Assembly: GCA_963855995.1 (NCBI GenBank)
Contig: OY979716.1
Coordinates: forward strand, 38,796,624-38,860,623
Source of the DNA: Muricea muricata
Taxonomy: Eukaryota; Cnidaria; Anthozoa; Malacalcyonacea; Plexauridae
DNA: 64,000 nt
Direction of reading: 5' to 3'
In this document: piece by piece, positions 36,527 through 47,921 of the stretch
How positions within the stretch are numbered: position 1 is the first letter of the stretch
Layout: each line of letters opens with the position of its first letter
Notes under the pieces: generated by a model
What the model saw: only the letters and a program-made list of their open reading frames with translations
Told to the model about the DNA's origin: nothing
The model's database searches: none
Program-made: the position numbers and the translations under genes

Positions 36527-37480
36527 TTATAGTTTGCTGAAATATGCCATGTATGGTATTAATATCATAGTTTTGAACACCAAACACACTTTGTCATGAT
36601 CATTCAAACCAAAACACATGGACTGTATATCAAACCAGAGTTTGCTTAATACAAATAGGCTTGGTTTTCCTTCAGTTTGCTGGGCCCAGCTTTCCATAAG
36701 TATATGGAAATTTTGAAGTTTTTTTAACCTTGTATCTTGAACACAACTGATGTATACCTTGTCAATGAACAAGCTCACCATTTCACTGGTTAGTTCAAGC
36801 TGGCTGATCGTAGAACTAAGGCTGGAAGAATCGTTGTACTTAACTTGTAGGTGTTCCTGGTAGGACTATAGGTATAAGGTAGAATGAAAAGAATCCATTC
36901 AATAATAGTAATTAAAATGTACAATATGAACACGAATAAGCATTTCTGGCAAAACAGTAGCCTACGTTTTGTGTAATTCTATTTGCTGGGCATTTCCGGA
37001 CGTGACAGAAACCGCGGCGTCTGTGACGCAGGCTGGCAAAACAGCGAATCGCAGGTAATCAGGGCTAATTTGAACTATTTTTTCCATGAAAGCATGACTG
37101 GATTATCTATTTATCTTGTGAAATATCAAATAGTTGAAAAGAAATGCACATACATGCCTTTGGAAACACAGTTTTTAATTTTGGGGGAAAAAGCTGCTTC
37201 ACCATAAAAAATACCTTCTTGAGGAATAGCATTTTCCGATCTAGTACATCTTCTGCTAGGTGATTTGGCATTTTGGCAGCTGAGTCGATATCAAAATGTC
37301 CCAGTGTCAGCTTTTCGTTAAGAGGAGGGAAAAACTCGATTAGTCCCAGTCGAATGCGTCTCGGAATTGCTGCCACGTGATGATTTTTCCATTCATTTGA
37401 AGACATCGGGGTTTTGCACGAGCATTGCTTTTCAAGATGTTGTTGGTGATCTTCTTGATGTTGTGCTAGGTAAAAAAATT
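36527..37480 (-). pseudogene. P-element/THAP9-like transposase fragment, minus strand
   Basis: Near 37390-37330 a frame reads ITWQQFRDAF, the form usual before the helical part of P-element-like transposases. A second frame follows with NEKLTLGHFDIDSAAKMPNH, AEDVLDRKMLFL. A later exon-like piece (36781-36527) contains RLKKLQNFHILMESWAQQ. A frameshift separates the first two pieces. The plus-strand relic at 44.2-46 kb belongs to the same broad class but is not the same copy. Confidence 0.45.
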
Positions 37481-38954
37481 ATGTATTTTCAAAATGGCGA
37501 TGGTTGTAAGGGCAGTGAACCAATTTTCACCTTTGTTTAAAGAAATAGACTACATGTTTGTGCCGGAAAAATGGAAATAATACAAGAAAACACTAAAATG
37601 ATGAACAGGTAATGTTTTAGTTTAAGTAATATTGAAATAAAGTCATGTTTGTGACTTTAAAATTTACTTTTAATAGGCAAGTCTCATTGATGCAAGCTGA
37701 CATATACAAGGAACTAGTCATGGAAACAGCCTAAGGTTACTCTTTTGAGTTATGCAATAAATCTGCTAAAATTAGTTTGAAAAAGTTTTGTGTAGGATCC
37801 AGTAGAGCTGTTTAAAAAGCGTGTACGTACTTTGTTTAAGAATTTCTAGATCTGGCGCTGTTGTGCATGAAAATCAGTGCGGTGTTAATTTTCCTATCCT
37901 AAATTATGTGTAAATTTAAAAAAAAACACATTTCTTTTAAATCCTTTCAATTCTCAGTTTGATCAAGAAAACGTTGTCAATGACAGTTTGTAGCTATAGT
38001 ATAAACTCTTATGCAACTGTAAATCTAAATGTTGTTTTATGAACGCGATATATCCACATTTTTATATACATGTACATTTCGCACTTCCTTACTACCTAGT
38101 ATGTTTTATTGTCAGTAACACGTGGTAAGAAACGAATTAAATCCATCCGATGAATTAAATTCGTGCAAGATGTTGTATGTGTATCGGTCAGATGCATACT
38201 TACAACGTCTGTAGTGCGTCTTCGTTTCATACGACGCCATTCGTTGTGAATACAGAAATTATGATGACAAATATTTCTAAGCTCACTATCTAATTTGTCC
38301 TAATTAAATCCACTGAATTACATCATCGTCCCAATTAAATCCGTCATTTGAAATGAAATCCACTGCAGTCCATGTATATTTCAAATAAAATATTTTTAGT
38401 AACTATTATATTTCGAATCACTTGTAATACAGTATCGTATTTCCAAATTTACATTTCTTACCATGCTTTCCAACAAATAGCTGCTGTGTGATTTTTCTTC
38501 CTTACATTTGTATAATCTCCGTCATTTAGCTTTCTTTTCTTCAACAACATCATCGATTTTGACAATTTGTAGATGATTTCAAATTTGAAAAATGTAAACA
38601 CTCGCTAGCGCGACGGTGATTGGCTAGCATTTACCAAAAATGTCTGTTTGGGATTTACATTCTGTACGTCGAATGTCATCGTCCCCCCCCTGAGAATTTT
38701 AATAGAATATGATGCGAGGTTGCTAAGCTGGCTCGGTAGCCGTAGTGCGGCTTTGGAGGCTCACTGGAAATGGGGCGTTGGATTGTATTGCAAAAATAAC
38801 GGTTCAAAAATTGTATACAGTGTTAAAATAGCGCTGTAGCACAAAAGATCGATGCTTCTTCTACACTATGGCGAAGTTTTGAGGAGAATATAGGAGTTTA
38901 AGGCGTAGAATTTTTAACGCAAAGTATTTGTATTGGCGAATCGGGGCGGCACTG
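37481..38954. other. No gene recognised; AATTAAATCC-type words repeated
   Basis: Non-coding sequence. AATTAAATCC or close variants occur near 38138, 38305 and 38335, and a 10-base complement pair lies around 38130-38160. The open frame at 38648-38839 has no recognisable domain and no splice support. Confidence 0.4.
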
Positions 38955-39135
38955 AGTAGACATCAAGACTGCCAGTCACGATAAAGTAAACAATCGAGAA
39001 ATAGATAGAGTACACACAAGGCAAGTAAATTTTATTAAAATATACATTTTAGCGCATATTTTAAAATTTTAAAATATATACAATAGTACACCATAACACA
39101 ACGTACGCCTGGGCTGCCTGTGTGGTGCCTGGCAC
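38955..39135 (+). repeat. Dispersed repeat, copy B
   Basis: Carries the same GCACTGAGTAGACATCAAGA start and ACGTACGCCTGGGCTGCCTG end as copy A at 33.6 kb, in opposite orientation. About 50 extra bases (38975-39024) separate the first block from the GGCAAGTAAATTTTATTAAA block. Copy A looks deleted or copy B looks spliced-in relative to the other. Confidence 0.85.
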
Positions 39136-39341
39136 ATTTTTGTAGCCAAGACACGTACTTACAATGTGTGCAAATTTAAGAACAATCGGTTAAAATGCAC
39201 GCTTAACATTGCCTTTTTAGCTAATTAAATTATTGTTAACCAATCACAACACATATGGAGAATCATTCTATTTTTGTAGCCTCTTTGTTTTTTGTTGACC
39301 TGTGCGGCTCGAGGTGCGACTTTATAAACTTTCTGGAAGAT

Positions 39342-39499
39342 ATGCCACCTAAACGCAAAGCAAAAAAAGTTCATCATGAGACGGAAAATAAAACTGATAA
39401 GGCTGCCACAGCAAAGCGACGAAGAAAGACCGCGAGAAAGAGTCCTATGAAAGATGATGGTTACAAACAAACATTATCTCAAACGATGAGAAATGAAGG
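39342..39499 (+). CDS. Lys/Arg-rich first exon, unrecognised
   Basis: From ATG at 39342 the frame reads MPPKRKAKKVHHETENKTDK and stays strongly basic (AKRRRKTARKSPMKDD) to MRNEG, where a GTATGT donor begins at 39500. The composition suggests a nuclear localisation signal or DNA-binding N-terminus, as in many transposases and chromatin proteins. No second exon can be matched. Chosen start is the first ATG before the basic run. Confidence 0.4.
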
Positions 39500-39639
39500 G
39501 TATGTTTGCTTCCTTGGGCAGTTTGATCACATTAACAAGTCTCAATACTATAGAATTCATATTTCTTATTATAGTTATGACAGCACAAACTCTATACACC
39601 TACTTAAAATTGGTGTTGAAGATCGGCTAAAGAAGTGAA

Positions 39640-41100
39640 GTAAACCTCCGAGAGTGGTGCGATATTACTTTTACTGTGGTTGGGCACATGCACTAATTGT
39701 AAGTCGATTTTTATATTGCATCAAGTGCATGTAATAAATATATATTGCAGTGCATCTTGATATAATTCATCCGGAAAGCCACCAGAAGTGCTTTCCTGTT
39801 GAGTAACACTAAATACATGTATTGATCCTTTGTTAGAAAAGTAAAGTTGGCCGTGAAAACAGCTAATACGTTTTTCCTGCTGAAGTGCTAAGCTTCCTTA
39901 GAAACATAGCACCTGGTGATATCAAGGGGGAAATAAGTGATGTAAGTTATTATCAAATTGTTTTTATTTCGGATAGGTTTTAAGTTAATACGGACTGTTC
40001 ATAGAAAGAGAATACCTAACATATACAAAAGTTGACATACATGCAGACCACACAGCTGTAGTCTCCTGCACAACAGTTTTCAAAAATATGTCCATGGAAG
40101 AGTCAACTCAACTAAACTCAGCAGCATTTATTACAGTTTTGCATGTACAAACAATTGAAATCTCTCTTGTAGTATTGGCAAAGAGTAATATACGTGATAG
40201 ATTTCAAAACCTTTTAATCAAATGTGAAGTGTTTACATGTATACTATTTACAATATATATTAATTTATTATATTACATTTGATTCATAATATTTCTGTCT
40301 AAATATTAATGACAAAAATTCTAAACTGATATTAATATATTTTGTTTTTAGGATGCGTACATTTTTTATATGAATGTCTTTTGCAAAGTCTTAAACGTTC
40401 AATGCTGTAGCAATATTTTTTATGTTCAAGTACATTCTGGCCAGGATGGCAGGCTGATGCTAATAAACTAAAGTAAAATTAGTAAACATTATTAGGGCAA
40501 CATTGTAATGAATATATGTTTTGCTTTGTTAACCACTGTTTTTTTTGTTGAGGAGGATATCAAATAGATGCATTAGAAAATTTATGACATGCTATTCAGT
40601 GTTCATCAAGATATATTATGCCTTTCTTGTGTTTCATCATGCCATTTATTATGCAGTGAATCAAAGTGGGAGTTCAACCTCAGCTGTATCGATGGTTGTG
40701 CTTTACTGGAGTCATAAACGTAGGAAGATCGAAAATTATAGGGAAGACATGCTCACATGTTTGTGCTCTGCATTGTTAATTTCTTTTAAAGTTGAATTAA
40801 TGTCGACGCATGCTTCAACATTACATAGACATAAATATGAGCACCCTTATTTCTCTACATGATATTGAACTACTGAGCGAATGTTATGAATTGCATGTAT
40901 TCATTACTAAACACTGGGGCAGCATACAGTAGAAATTCAATTCATTCCAATGAATATATTTCAATAAGTTCAACCCCACTGAAATCTAGTAAGTAATGTC
41001 ACATGGAACCCAAGAATACAAAAAGTATAAATTAACATATTGCAATTGTTATCAACGGGAGAGACATGATCAGAAAGCATAAAAGATTTTAACTATTTCT
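39640..41100. other. No gene recognised
   Basis: AT-rich sequence with short frames (for example 40545-40862) lacking domain-like composition. No repeat structure stands out. Confidence 0.4.
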
Positions 41101-41149
41101 TTCCTTTGTGTGTCTTCTTTTGTTTAGCTTTTTTAGTTCCTTTTGCTTT

Positions 41150-41878
41150 GCATGGTGCTTTTACAGGTTCCACCAGGGTCAGCAGCTATGCTAATAGATG
41201 AATAGAATGCCTGTGACTGATATTGTATCCCTTCCTGGTGAAGAAATTCATCAGCTTTTTTGCTCTCTTTCTTTTGTATCTCTTCCTCGGTTCTTTTACT
41301 TTACCTTGCTCTTTGTATTCTTCACCATAAATTCGTTTATCAATGTCCGTCCATGCTTTTTTCATGTTGTTTGTCACTTTCACACCAATTTCAGGGAGAA
41401 GTTGAGATAAATCGTTACATTCATTCTACAGTTGAAAATTAAAACCCCAAGGTTGACACTTAGGCTATTTTCAATTTGTGAGGTATACTGATCTTTTGGT
41501 GCTGATCCCCAAATTACATGGTGCAAACTTTTGTTGGCATTCTGGCTGCACATCTGGCTTGATAACATCGACAACTGCTGGAGGAAGGGGGTCCTTAATG
41601 CATCTGTGGTTCTTTGTTTTGCATGCCAAATCTTGTTGGTAGCTACGCCATGGTGTTGGACTAACTGGACAACAGTCATGTTGACGATTTTCCTCTGTGC
41701 GTAAATAGTGTAGCAGTATTGCTCTTGTTGCCTTTGACATTGCTTTTCCCTCACCTTTGATCTGACATATGCAAAGTCCATAAAAACTTTGAATTTTATC
41801 ATTTCGAGTAACTGTTAACCACCCTGCTCCTCCAAGGCCTTGCCATAAAAACATCTTCTTCTGTATATAAAAAAACAT
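41150..41878 (-). pseudogene. Second PF20700-type Mutator-like transposase, C-terminal fragment
   Basis: The minus strand reads TVTRNDKIQSFYGLCI, KAMSKATRAILLHYLRTEEN, DCCPVSPTPWRSYQQDLACK and PPAVVDVIKPDV in one frame, then NANKSLHHVIWGSAPKDQYT and NSLSVNLGVLIFN in another. It continues with a basic coiled tail (KRYKRKRAKKLMNF). This is the C-terminal order of the same transposase class as the gene at 22.8-24.1 kb. At least one frameshift (about 41560) is present, and no exonuclease follows. It is a fragment; the D-rich catalytic half is absent. Confidence 0.65.
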
Positions 41879-42545
41879 CCCTATACCATCAAAAGACGTC
41901 TATTCGAGTGGGAAGCATCCTAAAACGCGTAAGATGGAAAGCTTATTTCTTTCTAAAAGGTGGAAAAAGTCAGGAAAACAGAAAACATTTCAGCCTTTCA
42001 TCTAACAAAACACCTCCCACTATTTTGGAATTAAAAGCTTTTCGAAGAAGACGTTTTAAAACTCTTAGACAAAATCAAATTTCGAGACATCAAGAAACAA
42101 CTTCCAGGAAAACCTTTCGAGGAAGTCGTTTTAAAACTCTTAGACAACATCAAATTTCGAGACACTAACACTTAAAGAAAATGAATTCATCCAATAAAAT
42201 ATTCATTTTCGCGGATAAAACTAGAAACATATATGAGCCCTTGCTCGACACATATAACAAGCTCTTGCACAATAACATCACAAAAACATATAAAAGCTAA
42301 CATGAGACAACATTTTGGAAATCAACAACAAACTTTCTATTGGCAACCTAATTGAATGCATGAAAAAATGCCAAGCTTTTATTTCTCCTAAAGATCATAA
42401 GGAAAACTGCAAAAACAACCCAAAATGCTGGCTCATTCACACAGCAAAAAGCGAATCAGGAAAATCAGCAAACTAATTTTGGACAAAGTAAACACACACT
42501 TAAGGACAATTTAAAATGTAAACCAATGGAGAAACACACAAAATG
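41875..42545 (+). pseudogene. Penelope-type reverse transcriptase N-terminal fragment
   Basis: Blocks in three frames follow the order known from an animal RT family: SILKRVRWKAYFFLKGGK, FEEDVLKLLDKIKFRD (twice, through a 76-bp tandem duplication at 42053-42170), FADKTRNIYE, LLDTYNKLLHNNITKTYK and AFISPKDHKENCKNNPKCWL near 42390. The KDHK..NPKCRLI-like block is the RT entry region; the catalytic YxDD is not reached. Many frameshifts. The assignment to Penelope-like elements is from memory and moderate. Confidence 0.5.
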
Positions 42546-42861
42546 TAATTGAATTTTTGACATTTGCCGTGACTTTTTTATTTGTCGTGAGTTTTTAATA
42601 TGCCCCAAGCATTAAATGATTAATGCAACAGCAAAAAATTTTATTTGTGCTATAAAATTTGTGTTTGCAGTGATTGTAGATTTTATGTATTGTAATTTCA
42701 AAATAAATTGCCGTGATACTTGTGGGCCACCATACAATTGTTAAAAATAAAAAATGTGAATTCCTTAAAAAGGGAAATGTTTCATATAAACTTTATTTGT
42801 TTCAATTTTTTTCAATGTGCTGAAAGCTTTTTTTCGTTAATGCATTAAGCATCGAATTAAT

Positions 42862-43440
42862 CGTTTCTATTTACAAGTGTGGAACGTTGTCATAGTAGTG
42901 GTGGTTGTTTGGGTGAAGAACCAGTTTAATGTCCTGCAGATCTTGATACTTTCTGGCAGTTATCGGTATTGGGTCAGCGTACAGTGGTGGTGCTTGCTCT
43001 TTTGGCTCTGGCTTTCGTCAATGGGGCACCAATTTGTATTCACGTTCGTGATCCAGTTTGAATTTAATTTCCCCATCAGAAGTGCTCTGCAATTCTTTGA
43101 CATCAACAACAGAAGGATCCTCTGTTTTCGTTCCCGGGTCTAACTGATGCATATACCTGCATTTCTTTGAAATCTTTAAAGAAGTCATAATCCAAATACT
43201 TGCAGACAAAGGAGCTTGGTTTGTTACGAGCTTCTTTAACTATTTGACAATACTCGGCAGGAGTCTCTAGATCCACATTCTTCTGCCTGCTTTCAATTTT
43301 AGCGTGGACCGAGTCAACTTCCATCTGGGTATGACCTTTCTCAAGGTATTTTATAAGAATTTCTTTTGAGTTTTGTTGTGTCCTGGAGGAAATTGCTGAC
43401 AACAAAGTTGCATTTCTCTTTTGCGCACCACATCCATCAC
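42862..43440 (-). pseudogene. TE-like multicopy family with GHTQMEVDSVHAKIE motif
   Basis: The frame 43405-43103 reads KYLEKGHTQMEVDSVHAKIE, then a linker and YASVRPGNEN. After a frame change near 43140 it continues PSVVDVKELQSTSDGEIKFK, and after a stop ADPIPITARKYQDLQDIKLV with a terminal YYDNVPH. I remember this C-terminal order from a repeated protein of aphids, corals and Hydra that behaves like a transposable element. No superfamily is assigned with confidence. Two breaks make it nonfunctional. Confidence 0.5.
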
Positions 43441-44219
43441 TCTACATGAGAAGCTTTTTCACGCCAAGCCATGCTGTTTTTGTCATTACAAACATTAAAA
43501 AGTGCTGCAAAAAAGTTATGCAATTTGTGCATTTAGACATACGCCATTTCGTGTTCTTTCTTTTGAAATAATATGCTTATGCCTTTTTAATCTACGCTAA
43601 TAATGAATTAATTACACATCCAGTAAAAAAAAACTGACCTCACCATTGGATTCAACTGGTTCTTTTTCCCTATACGATAAAAATCCCCAAACCACCAAAA
43701 TTCAACTTACACAACTTTTGCACCTCACCAATGATTTTTTGGGTTTAGCAGCTGTGCTAAAGGCCCAGAGACTGAAACAAACAGTATCTTTAACAACACC
43801 TTTCAAGGCCCAGATACCAGACACTGTGGGCAATATAGTACTTAATATACAGGCGGCAGCAGGCTGCTAGCATGCATGGGCACATACACATGACAACATG
43901 ATTAATTCCCCAATTATGTTTGGGAATTAACATTCATTGACCTGATCGGACAATCTTTTCAATCTTGATCTTTGTTTTACTAAACTTGCATGGGCCTTTG
44001 CTTTTTCTACACTGACCCTTCTTTTCTCTTCCATAAATGTGGCAACATTAAAATGACTGTAGGTTTTAACTTTCTTTTGAACCATGTTGCTAAAAAGACA
44101 ACATGGCTAACAATTTGGGAAGCTGTAGTAGAATTGAGGGCTTTTTGCAATAAAAACAAATCTTAAAGTAAAACCGTTGTCAGACTACAACAACTTTTGT
44201 GGCTAAAGAAAGGAAAACC

Positions 44220-45966
44220 TTGCATTCATGAAAGATCAATTCCAGAAAAAGAATCCCCTGAATCGAGAACATCTGTGAGGATTGTTTTTTGACGAGATGA
44301 AAGTTAAGGAAGGCTTAGTGTTCGACGCCAGAACTGGGAACTTGTTGGGTTTACCAATGTATCTGCAGATCATGACGTAGGGAAAGGTGTAAAGAAGAAG
44401 AACGTGGTAGATCAGCTTGCGACACATGTAGTACAGTTCTTTTTTCATAGTACTTTCTTACTCATAGTCTTACTCTTTCTCATAGTTTTCTGGGAAGCCA
44501 ATTTTCTTCTTCTCCAACCCAACACACTTGATAAAGAAACTACGAAATAATCTCTACAGCAGTGGACAAAAATCAGAACACCCTCCATACACAAGAACTC
44601 TCCTCTTTAATGACAATTATATCTTACGGAACCATATATATGCAGTATACCAAAGAGAAAGCAGAAGGCACTTATATGTTACCAATATTCGAAAAGCGCA
44701 TGTTGCCATCGACAGTATTAGTAAAATAATAGTTAAATTGGCTGTTCACACACTGTCAGAAAAGGTGGCAAAGGAAATGGAGGAATGCGATGAAGAAGCA
44801 ACAATGGAAACAAGGAAATATATCAAGGCTTGTGCGACATTTTGGAACATTTTTAATGACCCAGCACCAATGAAAACATCAAACGATAAAAGAATGACAG
44901 AGCTTAATAGCTTCCTGGATTATTTCACCACATGGCAAGAATGGTTAGCACTGAAGTATAAGACAAAAACAGAGCAATCGCAGCAATTCATTTCATGGCA
45001 GTTGATGTCTGATATAAATTTAATTGTTTTATATAGTTTTAAAGTTGAAGTATAATTTAAAGTTTTTAGTGTATAGGATATAAAAAATCCATGCACTGTT
45101 TGAAAATGTCCACTAAACTAAAAGATGTGTGAAAACGTTGAGCAAAAATAGATAGTTTGGGGTCTCCTAGTATTTTGGACATGGAAACTATTTCGAAAAG
45201 TAAATTTTTAAGTGCAATTTTCTGGCACTTTCAGGATATATGATTTCAAATTACGCTTTAAGCCTTCCATTATTGTGCACAAGCTATTTTAAAAGAGATT
45301 TTGAAAAACAACTAGCAAGCACTCTTCAATCTAGTTTTTAAATAATTTTAGTTGTAAAGATACTAGCAGACCCCAAACTATCCATTCATGCAAAGTTTTT
45401 ACAAATTTTGCAAAAGTTGCAGTTTAATGGACATTTTGGAACTGTGCACTTTATAATACACCACAATATAAACCATATATTTATGCAGTACTTCTGCATG
45501 CATGATCATAATCGGGAAATACCTCCTAGTCCCAAGCAGGAATGAAACCCAAACTATTTTAACAGTTGGTTAAAATATGATAAGGAGAATAGGTTCTCTT
45601 GTGAAATATTTCATAATTTTCAGACCGTGTAACAAATTTGTCACAAATGATGTGTGATGTATTTTATATTAGTGTATTATTAATGCATTGAAAGAGCTTC
45701 TGGATTTTATATGTATGCATAAGTTTAAAAACAAATACGGTGATGGAATGTACATCAATGTTAAAAGAATCAGCCAGGACCATGTCGAAAGCTATTTTTC
45801 AGCACAGAGACAGATGTGTGGCGGTATCCAAAACATGACCGGATACACCTATGGATATAACATTATCTGCTTATCTAACATACGCTCATCAAAGTTACTG
45901 ATGAAAAAGCAAACAAACATTTACAACATAGCTGTGGCACTTCCTGTGCTTAACAACGAGCAATAA
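44220..45966 (+). pseudogene. P-element/THAP9-like transposase, plus strand, decayed
   Basis: Near 44287 the frame gives FFDEMKVKEGLVFDARTGNL, the block that holds the first catalytic Asp region of P-element-like enzymes, then after a frame change NVSADHDVGKG. The next segment (44528-45055) has AVHTLSEKVAKEMEECDEEA and IKACATFWNIFNDPAPMKTS, the helical region that in THAP9-like proteins contacts the GTP/DNA core. After a MITE insertion, 45688-45966 reads ISQDHVESYFSAQRQMCGG, the terminal SQDxxE-FSxxR block. Frame changes between pieces and an inserted palindromic element show that the gene is dead. Confidence 0.65.
45093..45447. mobile_element. MITE with about 90-bp terminal inverted repeats
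   Basis: The left arm GCACTGTTTGAAAATGTCCA ... GATAGTTTGGGGTCTCCTAG is mirrored at the right (complement of CTAGCAGACCCCAAACTATC ... TGGACATTTTGGAACTGTGC). The interior has no frame. It sits between the two last coding pieces of the P-element-like relic, so it inserted there. A target duplication is not clear. Confidence 0.8.
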
Positions 45967-46099
45967 CCTAAACGTCATACCAAAGGCAGCATTTGGGATT
46001 CAATGCCATGGTATGTTGACCTCAAATGGACTGTATGCTGACAATAGTGTGTAATTTAAACAATGCTTATTAAATAACAACTTAAAGTAAAAAGTAAAT

Positions 46100-46460
46100 A
46101 GTCGGGAGCAGATCAATTATTTGCTGATGCCAAAGGCAGGGGCAAATAATTGATCTGCGGGCCACCAAAACATCACGGATTCACAATATTTTGCAAGAAC
46201 TGAATTCAATAATTGTATTATGATTCTCTTATATTTCGTTATAAGACATTGTAACTAGGAACATGTACAACAAGCTTTTCATCCAAAGTTCATTCACAAA
46301 AAAATACTGTGGTTTACACAAACACAAAAATTAGAGGCAATGCACATGCTCAGAGTATTATTTGTTGGTGGGTAACGTTTTTAACAAATGCGCATGCTTA
46401 CTATTATTTGCACACAGTTATTTGCAGGTAAATTAACAAATCAAAATTGAGAATACAACA
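46100..46460 (-). mobile_element. Deletion derivative of the 58-59.8 kb Crypton
   Basis: The left part has the palindrome GCAGATCAATTATTTGC / GCAAATAATTGATCTGC (46108-46158) followed by TTCAATAATTGT. The right part has GCGCATGC, then TATTTGC...GTTATTTGCAGGT, ACAAATCAAAATTGAGAATA. These are the 3' and 5' ends of the Crypton at 58 kb in inverted order, with the recombinase gene removed. It is nonautonomous. Confidence 0.65.
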
Positions 46461-46598
46461 AAGAGAATGATAAATAAATAAAACGTGAGTAAAATTTATT
46501 GTTTGACATCGCTAATGAACTTTGTATAACCTTTAACATACTATTGATAATGGAAATATACAAATCATATTACATTCATTATTTTCATATAACCGTTG

Positions 46599-46982
46599 TG
46601 TATCACCATTCACGTAATTATAGACTGTTCATGTAATTCCGCAAAACTTATACTGGAGATATTCTAAATTTTCAATGCCAAACTTTATTCGTGCATTTTC
46701 GTACATTTAGCAAGTGTTAACATTGTGACAAAATGGACTTGAATTTAGTACTTTATAATACGTTTGCTGTTCAAACATTTGTAAACCAAGTGTATCACCA
46801 TTCACGTAATTATAGACTGTTCATGTAATTCTGCGAAACTTATACTGGAGATATTCCAAATTTTCAATGCCAAACTTTCTTCGTGCATTTTCGTACATTT
46901 AGCAAGTGTTAACATTGTGACAAAATGGACTTGAATTTAGTACTTTATAATACATTTGCTGTTCAAACATTTGTAAACCAAG
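46599..46982. repeat. 192-bp tandem duplication
   Basis: Two head-to-tail 192-bp units begin TGTATCACCATTCACG at 46599 and 46791 and differ at only a few positions (for example CCGCAAAA versus CTGCGAAA). No coding frame spans them. The high identity shows a recent duplication. Confidence 0.95.
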
Positions 46983-47048
46983 TGTATAAATACAGGTTAT
47001 GATGATATAAAATAGTCTATCTGCTTCAAATATGTGGATATGCTTTAT

Positions 47049-47389
47049 GCACTAGTCATAGTAACCCCCCTAACCCAGAACAGGGTGGGGATTAGTGGGG
47101 CTTTTGAAAAATCCGCTCTACAAATGTTGTTTAAGTCCCCACATAGTGGGGCAAGAATCAATATCAAATCCCCCACCCCATGAAGGAGGAAAGAAAAATG
47201 GTAGGTATGTTGAATTTACAGGCTTCCTTATAAAAAATGCGGCAATATCAAGACTTATGCCCCACCATTGCCAATTGTTGCTTTTCCCCCACACACTGGG
47301 GCACCAATCTTCGTCTTTTGCAATGATATGTCCCACATTTCCCCCACCTTGTCCCAGGTTGAGGGAGGGGGGTTTACTTTGACTTGTGC
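47049..47389. mobile_element. MITE with GCACTAGTCATAGTAACCCC-type ends
   Basis: The left end GCACTAGTCATAGTAACCCC and the complement of the right end, GCACAAGTCAAAGTAAACCC, form inverted repeats around 341 bp. The interior has several CCCCAC...GTGGGG words in both orientations. A partial second copy (ACTAGTCATAGTAACCCCCT through GGCTTTTGAAAAATC) lies at 51984-52050. There is no coding sequence. Confidence 0.7.
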
Positions 47390-47921
47390 ATTACTGAACC
47401 GAAATGTTCGTTAACAACTGTGTGGTTTAAAAATGCAAATGAAGAGATGTCAACTAAGAAATTGAACTAGACCCTTCTCATTGTACATGTTTATGTTGTG
47501 TTTAGTTTACAGTGTTCATATTTGAGTACTAAAAATGGTCTTTCCCCAAAGTCCTCTTTCGTGTTTTTTTTATCATATTAATTGCATTACATCACAATTT
47601 AAACTTCCAAATGAAAGATATAAAAAAATCATTTCTTTTTTCTTTGCAGACGTCATTACTCATTATCAGCATTGTTCCCCTTTGGATTAAAATTACTTTC
47701 TAATTCTAAAAGGTGTGATGTAAAGTCAACTTATTCTACTGATGACTGACAGCACGAACATCTGCTGACGGCCTCTTTTAATAGATTCTTGTACGGCTCT
47801 TTCTTCTGCACATCTTTCTTTGGAACGTCTAATTCAAGACTTTTGCGCATAATTTTGCAGCATGAGAAGCTTTAATTTCTCCAGGTTTCCATCTGCAACC
47901 ATAATGCATATGTTATAGTGA

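Noticed and set aside
38648..38839. Short frame with an SRSAALEAHWKWG stretch
   Set aside because: No splice signals, no known domain and poor codon pattern. Probably chance.
47095..47382. 95-codon frame and its minus-strand shadow
   Set aside because: Both lie wholly inside the MITE with inverted CCCCAC words and show no domain.
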